8,941 nucleotides of DNA from Lachnospiraceae bacterium UBA3632. Its GTDB lineage: Bacteria > Bacillota > Clostridia > Lachnospirales > Lachnospiraceae. Under the pieces are notes generated by a model. The model searched no databases, was not told the DNA's origin, and was given only the letters and a program-made list of their open reading frames with translations. The stretch is taken from assembly GCA_002373975.1 (NCBI GenBank), contig DFKZ01000049.1, forward strand, positions 1 through 8,941, given 5' to 3'. This document shows, in pieces, positions 1 to 6,334 of this stretch. The position numbers and the translations under genes are program-made. Positions within the stretch are counted from its first letter, which is position 1, and each line of letters starts with the position of its first letter.

Positions 1-313
1 TTTTTACTCCTTCTGTTTTGTATGTAGCCTGAGTTGTTACCTTTCCTTCATCCCAGGTATGTGAAGTGCAGACAAGCATCGGGATGCTTTCTGTTCTGGT
101 TGCCCCACAGTTCGTGCAGGTATAGGTTCTGACACCATCATTTTTGTATGTTGCCTCGGTTGTTACCTTTCCGTTATCCCAGGTATGTGAAGCACAGACA
201 AGCTTAGGGATAGCTTCTGTTCTGGTTTCGCCACATCCGGTACAGGTATAGGTCATCACTCCGTCCGAAGTACAGGTTGCCGATCTTGTGATAGTGCCCT
301 GATCCCATGTGTG
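1..313 (-). repeat. 126-bp in-frame tandem repeat (two full units, one partial)
   Basis: Units run 313-188, 187-62 and 61 to the left edge. The spacing is exactly 126 bp: for example, the 14-mer gttgttacctttcc occurs at 33-46 and again at 159-172, and cccaggtatgtgaag recurs at the unit junctions. Units 2 and 3 are much closer to each other in DNA than either is to unit 1, suggesting recent duplication or homogenisation. Each unit encodes one 42-residue HTWD/CxxCG module of the secreted protein. Confidence 0.85.
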
Positions 314-772
314 CGAGTGCACATCCTCCTGATGGGTTTCTTCCGGCATATCCGCCTGTCTTGTTTCCACGTGCCCGCACTGGTCGCATATATAGTATGT
401 CACGCCGTTTTCTGTATAACTGGGAATCCAGTGTTCTTCATCAAATGCCCACCAAATTGACGGGTCGACGTAGGTATGGTATTCAAAATCTACATCATCA
501 CTACCCCAATATTCTCCGCAGGCGTTGCATCTAATATCAACATGCGTATATATTATGTGGTATGCTGAGTCCCCGGGAGTTAATGTAGTAGTAATCTCAC
601 TGGTGGCTGAAGTGTCCGAGCTCCCGCATCCTAGACATCTAGTATACAACTCATCCCAATCCTTCGCATAGACTCTTGATCCGGGCTGATACAGCCCGCA
701 CATCATCAATATCGATATAAGAAAACACGCTATGCGCAATGCCAATTTCCTTTTTCCTCTGTTAAGCTTCAT
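1..772 (-). CDS. Secreted protein with tandem 42-residue CxxC repeats (3' end outside window)
   Basis: Reading from ATG at 772 gives 257 codons open to the left edge, so the C-terminus is missing. The start has a GGGAGG ribosome binding site at 781-786. The N-terminus (MKLNRGKRK, then a hydrophobic stretch at about residues 10-28) is a signal peptide, with likely cleavage after VYA (residue 36). The mature part has five CxxC pairs (C46/C49, C82/C85, C129/C132, C177/C180, C219/C222). From residue 154 it becomes a tandem array with a 42-residue period. Each unit starts HTWD and contains TYTCxxCG, then TRTExIP; the third unit runs off the edge. Similar repeats occur in surface proteins of gut Clostridia, where the cysteine pairs resemble zinc-ribbon knuckles; metal binding here is inference. 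Residues 114-143 (HWIPSY… to YICDQCG) look like a degenerate unit. It follows the 831-1778 gene by 58 bp with no hairpin between, so co-transcription is plausible. Substrate and function are unknown, and any wall anchor would lie outside the window. Confidence 0.88.
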   Translation of the reverse strand, partial: MKLNRGKRKLALRIACFLISILMMCGLYQPGSRVYAKDWDELYTRCLGCGSSDTSATSEITTTLTPGDSAYHIIYTHVDIRCNACGEYWGSDDVDFEYHTYVDPSIWWAFDEEHWIPSYTENGVTYYICDQCGHVETRQADMPEETHQEDVHSHTWDQGTITRSATCTSDGVMTYTCTGCGETRTEAIPKLVCASHTWDNGKVTTEATYKNDGVRTYTCTNCGATRTESIPMLVCTSHTWDEGKVTTQATYKTEGVK

Positions 773-830
773 ATTCTTTTCCTCCCGGTAATTATTTAAA
801 TAGTGACAAATCTCTCTGTTTTAATCGTTT

Positions 831-1778
831 TCACTTCAAAACCTTTATCATCGGTCTTACGCCTACTTTTTCATATATGCCCGCGTTTCTTCTTGTAAAG
901 CCGAATGACCTGATGCTTACATTGCCATCCGTAATATCGCTGTCAAGGGCATATGATGCGCTTCCATCAGCTTCAGCCGGGTATACAAGCCCGGGGTGAT
1001 TTACGATCTCATCCTCAGGGATCAGCTCCCCCGTCATCGGGTCCTTGACCTCACCGGCGGCCTCTATATAGGGCTCCGGGTCGAAAACTTCAGCTCCGTT
1101 TTCGATTGCGGTCTGTGTTGGTCCGGCCCAAAGATAATCACCAAACTCTGTCACAAATTCATCATCCGGAAGCGTGACCTTGATCCCATCGCTCCACTGC
1201 TGCATCTTTTCAATTACATCTTCCGAAAAAACGCTGTTTATGAATTCATCATTGAGCCATTTACACAGGTCGGTATCGGTAAATGGACTGTTATATTCAG
1301 TGGATGACTCTACCATTTCATACAGGCTTGTGAGCGAAGCGGGTTCGGATCCAGCCCCGTCGGTGTTTTCATAAAGCTTCTCTACATCGGTATTGTCTAT
1401 CATCGGTCTGGCATCGATCACCTTTTCGGATATAAGATAAAGATAGTTTTCATCTTCGTCATATACGATCCAGCCAAGCTCCTCGGATCCGTAGCTTCCG
1501 ATGAATATCCTTTCACCGACTGACGAATTGGAAAGCAGTGTCATCTCGTCAGGTTCTGTGATATCCGCCTCGCAGAGCTGCTCTTCAGGGATCAGCCCAT
1601 CGTCTTCCCCGGCAATGTCGGCTGCTTCTCCGGTCATTTCGTCGACCTCTCCGGCCACCGATCCGTCAGGGTTCATTTTCCCGATATAATTCTTGGGAAG
1701 CAGATATGCCTGGATTCCTATAATGGCCAGCAGGCAGGCAGAGCATATAATTATGATTCTTTTCTTTACTATACTCAT
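831..1778 (-). CDS. Membrane-anchored DUF6273-like extracellular protein
   Basis: This is a 315-residue protein with ATG at 1776-1778, preceded by AAAGGAGAGG (1789-1798). Residues 7-27 form a hydrophobic segment after a basic N-terminus, with no convincing lipobox, so it is probably an uncleaved signal anchor exposing the rest outside the cell. Residues 35-85 are an acidic, low-complexity linker. From about residue 87 the pattern resembles DUF6273: 'VGERIFIGSYGSEELGWIVYD', then 'YLYLISEKVIDARPM', then the hallmark 'WLNDEF…VFSEDVIEKM' (174-192), an 'SIRSFGF' stretch, and a C-terminal 'VGVRPMIKV' (305-313). DUF6273 proteins are common in Clostridia surface and secreted proteins. Their biochemical role is not established and no catalytic residues can be assigned. 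It is the first gene after the terminator at 1918-1957 and probably heads a two-gene unit with the CxxC-repeat protein. The family call comes from motif memory, not a profile search. Confidence 0.85.
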   Translation of the reverse strand: MSIVKKRIIIICSACLLAIIGIQAYLLPKNYIGKMNPDGSVAGEVDEMTGEAADIAGEDDGLIPEEQLCEADITEPDEMTLLSNSSVGERIFIGSYGSEELGWIVYDEDENYLYLISEKVIDARPMIDNTDVEKLYENTDGAGSEPASLTSLYEMVESSTEYNSPFTDTDLCKWLNDEFINSVFSEDVIEKMQQWSDGIKVTLPDDEFVTEFGDYLWAGPTQTAIENGAEVFDPEPYIEAAGEVKDPMTGELIPEDEIVNHPGLVYPAEADGSASYALDSDITDGNVSIRSFGFTRRNAGIYEKVGVRPMIKVLK

Positions 1779-1917
1779 AACGATAATTCCTCTCCTTTGG
1801 ATTTTTCTTTTTTGCAGTCCTTTTCGGTCCTGTTACTATCAATACGGATTAGAACCACCAAAGGTTTTAAGAAAATAAAATTTTTTTAAATTTTTTTTGC
1901 ATTCCCAAAAAGGACAT
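1779..1917 (-). promoter_or_regulatory. AT-rich upstream region, probable promoter for 831-1778
   Basis: Between the terminator and the DUF6273-like gene lies a non-coding stretch with strong A/T tracts (1869-1898), which could act as an UP-like or bent-DNA element. On the minus strand, TCTAAT at 1853-1848 matches the -10 consensus at 5 of 6 positions, but no good -35 sits 16-18 bp upstream. A promoter is expected because a terminator lies just upstream, but its exact position is not resolved. Confidence 0.35.
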
Positions 1918-1957
1918 AAAAAAAGGAACTCACGGAATTAATCCATGAGTTCCTTTT
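1918..1957 (-). terminator. Rho-independent terminator of the RND-pyrC-pyrK-pyrD-lipoprotein unit
   Basis: A perfect 12-bp inverted repeat (1921-1932 with 1946-1957; minus strand AAAAGGAACTCA…TGAGTTCCTTTT) encloses a 13-base loop in which GGA/TCC can pair further. On the minus strand the stem runs straight into a stretch of seven T (1924-1918). It begins 26 bp after the stop codon of the beta-helix lipoprotein, as expected for the operon end. On the plus strand only the four T of the stem follow, so it is mainly a minus-strand terminator. Confidence 0.9.
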
Positions 1958-1983
1958 GCCATTTCTTCATATAATTCTGTACC

Positions 1984-3210
1984 TTAATACTCGTACTGCG
2001 GTCTCTCTTCGCTCCACTCGCATTCGTATGTGACAGCCTCGTTGGTCTCATACTCATCCGACTCATACTTTCCGAGCTTGCACTTGTAAAGATAGAGTGA
2101 TGAATCCTCATCGCCAAGCCAGAAAGCGCCGAAGCCGTTAGAATCTACCAAATAACTGCTTATCAGCATATTTCTTCCGATCGCGTCGTAAGTTAAGATC
2201 GGTCCGTAAGAGCAGTCATGGATGTTGCTATCGAATACGCACAGATCTCCGCTGTTATATTCCATTCCGATTCCGTAAACGCCGCATCCGTAGATATCAG
2301 TGTTGGCAAACACAATGCCTCTGGTCATATAAAAATCACAGACATTTCCCACGCACTCGCCTCTCTCGGTGTGTCCGATCTTAAGATCGGCGATCGTTAT
2401 GTTTGAGCAGTAATTAAATGTGAATATAGCCGCATACCTCGGGTCGATAACTATCGATGTTTCAACATTACTTCCCGGTATTTCGCTGTCGGCTTCTCCG
2501 TTATGCTCAACTTTACGGGGATCAACGCCTTTTATCGTAAGGTTGCTGACCTTCTCGATAGACATCTGGACTCCGTCGAAAACTTCCTCCAGCTTTACAT
2601 ACTCATGAGTATCGTTCCATGATTCGCCATACTCATTCCAGATCTCATTGAGATAATCGCTGAGATTGTGCTCGCCGGCTTCGATCGTTATCGTGGTATT
2701 GGGAGCGATGGCATCAATTAATCCCTCCATATCGTAAACATATACATGGTTGTATTCGTCATTCTCGATCAGTTCTTCAACATAATCCGAAACGCAGGTT
2801 TTTCCGTCCTCGAAAACAAGCTCACAGTTTGGTTTTATTGAATCGATAAGTTCTTGCATGGTGTTTCCGCCTACAAGAACTTCGCTTCCGTATTCCGGAT
2901 CATCCGCACCCGGCAGGCCGGGGAGAATTCCGTTGGGAACAGGAATTGCGGGAGCGTTCGGATCTTCCCCCGGCTTATTTGGATCTATTCCGGGATCGGA
3001 TGGATCCAGCTTGGGCAGATCAATAGGTGAGGGATCAGCAGGATCATCGGGCTTTTCGGTCTCCACCACGGGAGTGTCCTCGTCATCATGCTTGGGGTTG
3101 ATGGGACCCATGTTGTTATTTCCGAAATTACATCCGCTAAGGAGCAGTACTGTGGGAAGGATCATGCCTCCCAATAATCTTGTCAGGTTATTTCTTCTCA
3201 AATCTCTCAT
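1984..3210 (-). CDS. Beta-helix lipoprotein downstream of pyrD
   Basis: This is a 408-residue protein. Its N-terminus is a lipoprotein signal: basic MRDLRRNN, a hydrophobic core, and lipobox LSGC with the lipidated cysteine at 27. Residues 35-105 form a Pro/Asp/Glu-rich stalk (DPSDPGIDPNKPGEDP type), typical of a spacer lifting a domain off the membrane. From about residue 155 it looks like a right-handed parallel beta-helix: 'DMEGLIDAIAPNTTITIEAG' entry motif, 'VSNLTIKG', 'CSNITIADLKIG', 'RGIVFANTDIYGCG', 'DLCVFDSNIHDCS', 'MLISSYLVDSNG', 'SSLYLYKCKLG'. The N-terminal part carries an extra copy of the entry motif. No polysaccharide-lyase catalytic residues can be identified, so carbohydrate binding or cleavage is only a possibility. 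It starts 11 bp after the pyrD stop with a strong AGGAGG and ends just before the terminator, so it should be expressed with the pyr genes. The beta-helix call rests on repeat pattern only. Confidence 0.9.
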   Translation of the reverse strand: MRDLRRNNLTRLLGGMILPTVLLLSGCNFGNNNMGPINPKHDDEDTPVVETEKPDDPADPSPIDLPKLDPSDPGIDPNKPGEDPNAPAIPVPNGILPGLPGADDPEYGSEVLVGGNTMQELIDSIKPNCELVFEDGKTCVSDYVEELIENDEYNHVYVYDMEGLIDAIAPNTTITIEAGEHNLSDYLNEIWNEYGESWNDTHEYVKLEEVFDGVQMSIEKVSNLTIKGVDPRKVEHNGEADSEIPGSNVETSIVIDPRYAAIFTFNYCSNITIADLKIGHTERGECVGNVCDFYMTRGIVFANTDIYGCGVYGIGMEYNSGDLCVFDSNIHDCSYGPILTYDAIGRNMLISSYLVDSNGFGAFWLGDEDSSLYLYKCKLGKYESDEYETNEAVTYECEWSEERPQYEY

Positions 3211-3215
3211 CTCTT

Positions 3216-3224
3216 CACCTCCTA
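3216..3224 (-). promoter_or_regulatory. Shine-Dalgarno overlapping the pyrD stop codon
   Basis: On the minus strand TAGGAGGTG (3224-3216) contains the pyrD stop TAG (3224-3222) and a full AGGAGG (3223-3218), 7 nt before the lipoprotein ATG at 3210. The overlap puts ribosomes ending pyrD directly on the next initiation site. It supports both this start codon and coupled translation of the two genes. Confidence 0.8.
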
Positions 3225-4127
3225 CTTCACTGCGCCGATAAGTTCTTTTATGTCCTCCACTTTATTGCGGCGCATGTAATCCTCAATGCCCTCGATCACT
3301 TCTATAGTTGCATAGGGATTGACGAAATTGGCTGCCCCGACAGCCACTGCGGTTGCTCCAGCAAGGATAAACTCAAGCGCATCCTCTGCGGTGGAGATGC
3401 CTCCCATTCCGATAATGGGGATCTTGACCGCCTGCGCTGCCTGATAGACCATGCGCACTGCCACGGGCTTGATGGCAGGCCCGCTCATTCCTCCGGTCTT
3501 ATTTGCCAGGGCAAACGTGCGCTTGCTTATATCGATCTTCATTCCGGTGATGGTGTTTATCAGCGATATGGCGTCAGCACCTGCTGCCTCTGCGGCACGA
3601 GCCATTTCCGCTATATCGGTCACATTGGGCGAAAGCTTCATGATCACCGGCTGCTTCGCATGCTTTTTGATCTCTTTTGTGATCTCCGTAAGCGCCTCGG
3701 TTTTCTGTCCGAAAGCTATGGCACCCTCTTTTACGTTGGGGCAGGAAACATTGATCTCCAGCATATCAACTCTCTTCTCATCTGAGAGTCTCTCCACTAC
3801 ATCCACATAATCCTGAATGGATTTTCCGCAGACGTTCACTATGACACGGGTATCGTAATCCTCGAGAAATTTCAGATCCCTTTCACAGAACACATCTATC
3901 CCAGGGTTCTGAAGCCCGATGGCATTCAGCATTCCGCCATAGACTTCCGTCACTCTGGGTGTGGGATTTCCCGGCCAGGGAATGTTGGCCACACCCTTCG
4001 TGGTTACGGCTCCGAGTCTGCTTAAGTCAACAAATTCCCCATATTCCATTCCCGATCCGAAGGTTCCGGAGCCAACTGTCACCGGATTTTTCCATTTTAC
4101 GCCTGCTATTTCAATTTCTGTTTTCAT
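3222..4127 (-). CDS. pyrD: Dihydroorotate dehydrogenase B, catalytic FMN subunit
   Basis: This cytosolic enzyme oxidises dihydroorotate to orotate, the fourth step of UMP synthesis, passing electrons through PyrK to NAD+. The protein is 301 residues, normal for class 1B. Visible family motifs are 'VGSGTFGSGMEYG' (18-30), 'TTKG' with K44, 'NAIGLQNPG' (68-76), 'INVSCPN' with the catalytic-base cysteine C129 typical of class 1 enzymes, 'IMKLSPN' with K164, 'NTITGM' (191-196) and the phosphate-binding 'GMGGIST' (240-246) plus 'AVGAANF' (262-268). ATG at 4125-4127 overlaps the pyrK stop as ATGA, with GGAGG upstream inside pyrK. That arrangement matches the obligate PyrK-PyrD heterotetramer and implies translational coupling. 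No residue looks abnormal. A serine in place of C129 would indicate class 2, so class 1B is well supported, also by the adjacent pyrK. Confidence 0.97.
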   Translation of the reverse strand: MKTEIEIAGVKWKNPVTVGSGTFGSGMEYGEFVDLSRLGAVTTKGVANIPWPGNPTPRVTEVYGGMLNAIGLQNPGIDVFCERDLKFLEDYDTRVIVNVCGKSIQDYVDVVERLSDEKRVDMLEINVSCPNVKEGAIAFGQKTEALTEITKEIKKHAKQPVIMKLSPNVTDIAEMARAAEAAGADAISLINTITGMKIDISKRTFALANKTGGMSGPAIKPVAVRMVYQAAQAVKIPIIGMGGISTAEDALEFILAGATAVAVGAANFVNPYATIEVIEGIEDYMRRNKVEDIKELIGAVK

Positions 4128-4903
4128 ATCTCAACATCCTCCGCAAGAAATACCGGTCCGTCGGTACATATCCTCGCATTATTCACATGGGAGTGGTGAT
4201 CGATCTCCTTTGTCTTAACCACACATCCGAGGCATGCTCCCACTCCGCAGGCCATGTGTTCCTCCAGAGAAATATACGCCGGAATTCCCTTTTCCGCCGC
4301 GTATTTCTTTATTGCACGGAGCATGGGCATGGGGCCGCAGGCACATATGATATCCGCCACAAGGCCTTCGGCTTCCATGGCATTCATCACATTTCCTTTT
4401 GTTCCGACACTTCCGTCCTCCGAAGCAATATAAAGCTTTGAGCTTTCTTCAAAATCCTCTTTGAGGAATGTCTGTGAGTCGCGATATCCAAGAACGGAAA
4501 CAGCTTCGGTCCCGTGTGCTTTTAATTCCTTTGCAAGCTCGAGCATCGGTGGAATTCCGATACCGCCGCCCATAAGGACAATCTTTTTCTCAAGCAAAGG
4601 CCTTATGTCATAACCGTTTCCGAGAATGCCGATAATATCCAGGCTGTCTCCGGCGCTGCATTTCGAAAACTCAGCGGTTCCCTTACCCGCCACCCTGTAG
4701 ACAAGGCGGAGCGAGGCATTCTCAGAATCCGCTTCGCAGATGCTGATAGGTCTGGGAAGAAGAGTGCTTTTATCGTGCGGATACACTCCCACGAATTGCC
4801 CAGCATGAGCTTCCTTTGCAAGGTCCGTTTTAAGGAGCATATCAAATATGCCCGGTGCGATCTCTTTCTGACTGATTATCACAGCTGATGTTTTTTGCTT
4901 CAT
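4124..4903 (-). CDS. pyrK: Dihydroorotate dehydrogenase B, electron-transfer subunit
   Basis: PyrK carries FAD and a [2Fe-2S] cluster and links PyrD to NAD+. The protein is 259 residues, the usual length. An N-terminal ferredoxin-reductase-type beta-barrel holds the FAD motif 'LPRPISI' (49-55) and 'GKGTAEFS' (73-80). The NAD-binding domain has 'LMGGGIGIPPMLELA' (110-124) and 'CACGPMPML' (187-195). The C-terminal cluster cysteines are C219, C224, C227 (CGVGACLGC) and C246, the standard PyrK spacing. ATG at 4901-4903 has a modest upstream AGGA (in AAGGAACAGGACACG). It lies 57 bp after pyrC and overlaps pyrD by 4 bp, so pyrK and pyrD are made in step. All cofactor residues are present, and I see no sign of damage. 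Confidence 0.97.
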   Translation of the reverse strand: MKQKTSAVIISQKEIAPGIFDMLLKTDLAKEAHAGQFVGVYPHDKSTLLPRPISICEADSENASLRLVYRVAGKGTAEFSKCSAGDSLDIIGILGNGYDIRPLLEKKIVLMGGGIGIPPMLELAKELKAHGTEAVSVLGYRDSQTFLKEDFEESSKLYIASEDGSVGTKGNVMNAMEAEGLVADIICACGPMPMLRAIKKYAAEKGIPAYISLEEHMACGVGACLGCVVKTKEIDHHSHVNNARICTDGPVFLAEDVEI

Positions 4904-4925
4904 TATTTCGTGTCCTGTTCCTTTT

Positions 4926-4941
4926 ACCCTATCCTTAGGGT
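4926..4941 (-). other. Small perfect hairpin between pyrC and pyrK
   Basis: Minus-strand ACCCTA-AGGA-TAGGGT is a 6-bp perfect stem with a 4-base loop, 20 bp after the pyrC stop and just upstream of the pyrK ribosome binding site. No U-tract follows, so it is not an intrinsic terminator. It might be an RNA-processing or stability element or an accessory translational control, or it may be chance. It does not resemble the PyrR-binding consensus as I recall it. Confidence 0.4.
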
Positions 4942-4960
4942 CATTATATTATGCCGGGAT

Positions 4961-6334
4961 TCATTCATCCCTCCACGCGATCTTTCCCTTGCAGATCGTG
5001 TATTTAACCCTTCCTGTGAGCTTTTCTCCTATAAAGGGTGAATTACATGCTTTTGATGCGATGTCTTCTTTTTTGAATTCCCATGTCTCATAAGGATCAA
5101 AGATGACAATATCCGCCGGCCCGCCCTCTTTGATATATCCTGCATCAAGCTTATAAAGCTTGGCAGGATTAGTGCTGAGCGCTGCTAAAACTGTCTTGAT
5201 GTCAGTCCCTATGTCAGGTTTGACAGCAGCCTGCATATTGGGATCATCTGAATTAACAAGATTCATGAGAGCCAGCGGAAGTGCCGTCTCCAGTCCTATG
5301 ATTCCACTGGGCGCCTTGGTGATCTCCCGGCTTTTTTCCTCTTCTGTATGGGGTGCATGATCGGTCGCTATCATATCTATCGTACCGTCGGCAATTCCCT
5401 CTACGATGGCCTGCCTGTCTGCTTCCTCCCTGAGAGGCGGATTCATCTTTGCCAGAGTCCCATACTTTATGGCCGCCTCCTCAGTGAGTGAAAAATGATG
5501 GGGCGTAGCCTCGGCATGGATATTAACGCCTGCTGCCTTTGCCTTTCTTACCAGTTCCACTCCCTCTTTGGTGGAGATGTGCTGGATATCGATGCATGCG
5601 TCTGTCTTTTTCGCAAGCTCTATATCCCGGGATATCATCCTTATCTCCGCATCCCTGGGCGATCCGCCTATTCCGAAATGCTCACTTGCTTTTCCTCTGT
5701 TTATACCGTTATTTTCTATCACAGATGGGTCTTCTTCGTGGAAGCTTAAGGGCAGATCCAGCTCTTTGCTTTTTTTCATGGCATCAAGCACCACTTCTTC
5801 TTTAACCAGAGGAATTCCGTCATCCGTGAATCCTACAGCCCCGGCCTTCGCAAGAGCTTCCATATCGGTCAGCTCTTCCCCCTTCATTCCCATGGTCACA
5901 TTGGCGCAGGCGTAAATATTTATATCTGTTTCTTTTCCCTTATCGAGAACATATTTAAGTGTATCGATATTATCGATACAGGGCCTGGTGTTTGCCATCA
6001 TCACGACGCTTGTATATCCACCCTTTGCAGCTGATTTTGCGCCGGTGTAAATGTCCTCTTTATCTGTAAAGCCGGGATCGCGGAAATGAACATGCACATC
6101 AACGAATCCCGGTGCAACTACGCATCCCTTTGCATCTATCACCGCGAGTTCTTCGTGATAACGACCTGATCCCGTTGATCCGATCGCACTGTTCCCGCTA
6201 TTAACGGAATCATCTCCCTCATCAATTTTTAAAGCTATCTTTTCTATTTTATCTCCGGATATCAGAATATCCCTGACATCCTCAAGGCCGGTGGCCGGAT
6301 CTATGACTTTTCCGTTTTTGATAAGTATTGGCAT
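4961..6334 (-). CDS. pyrC: Dihydroorotase (Bacillus-type, zinc amidohydrolase)
   Basis: PyrC cyclises N-carbamoyl-aspartate to dihydroorotate, the third step of UMP synthesis, and supplies the substrate of PyrK/PyrD. The 457-residue protein starts with the conserved 'LIKNGKVIDPATG'. The metal and active-site motifs are complete: 'DVHVHFRDPG' (H81, H83), 'NTRP' (115-118), 'GFTDDG' (D172), 'SFHEED' (H199), 'IQHIST' (H252), 'ATPHHF', 'KMNPPLR' (N298) and 'ATDHAPHT' (D325, catalytic Asp). From memory of the Bacillus enzyme these residues are shifted by about 21-22 positions, explained by a Gly/Ser/Asn-rich insert at about residues 38-62, ahead of 'VIDAKGCVVAPG'. Family members are usually about 425-430 residues. 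The ATG at 6332-6334, with AAAAGGAAA upstream, fits the conserved N-terminus, so the 53-bp overlap with the RND gene is real unless that gene is frameshifted near its end. Confidence 0.96.
   Translation of the reverse strand: MPILIKNGKVIDPATGLEDVRDILISGDKIEKIALKIDEGDDSVNSGNSAIGSTGSGRYHEELAVIDAKGCVVAPGFVDVHVHFRDPGFTDKEDIYTGAKSAAKGGYTSVVMMANTRPCIDNIDTLKYVLDKGKETDINIYACANVTMGMKGEELTDMEALAKAGAVGFTDDGIPLVKEEVVLDAMKKSKELDLPLSFHEEDPSVIENNGINRGKASEHFGIGGSPRDAEIRMISRDIELAKKTDACIDIQHISTKEGVELVRKAKAAGVNIHAEATPHHFSLTEEAAIKYGTLAKMNPPLREEADRQAIVEGIADGTIDMIATDHAPHTEEEKSREITKAPSGIIGLETALPLALMNLVNSDDPNMQAAVKPDIGTDIKTVLAALSTNPAKLYKLDAGYIKEGGPADIVIFDPYETWEFKKEDIASKACNSPFIGEKLTGRVKYTICKGKIAWRDE
6149..6223 (-). 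other. Low-complexity insert within PyrC
   Basis: Residues 38-62 (DEGDDSVNSGNSAIGSTGSG and a few more) sit between the first N-terminal beta strands and 'VIDAKG', where dihydroorotases normally have only a few residues. The insert is polar, Gly/Ser/Asn/Asp-rich and probably a flexible surface loop. The reading frame continues intact on both sides with all catalytic motifs, so it should not inactivate the enzyme. Confidence 0.6.

Noticed and set aside
1..313. CRISPR-like array
   Set aside because: The periodicity is 126 bp with no separate spacers, and the whole stretch is one open reading frame encoding protein modules.
204..389. Minus-strand 61-codon frame near the left edge
   Set aside because: It is an out-of-frame shadow of the signal-peptide/CxxC-repeat gene that starts at 772.
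1869..1898. Poly-T run on the plus strand as a terminator
   Set aside because: No stem-loop precedes it. It is better read as AT-rich promoter-proximal DNA for the minus-strand gene.
1918..1957. Bidirectional terminator
   Set aside because: On the plus strand only four T, all part of the stem, follow the hairpin, and no plus-strand gene precedes it.
3180..3785. Plus-strand open frame of 201 codons opposite pyrD
   Set aside because: It is antisense to a well-supported pyrD. Its translation is rich in His, Cys and Ser with no family pattern, as expected from a mirrored coding frame.
4603..4845. Minus-strand 80-codon frame inside pyrK
   Set aside because: It is out of frame with the intact pyrK, which has all its cofactor motifs.
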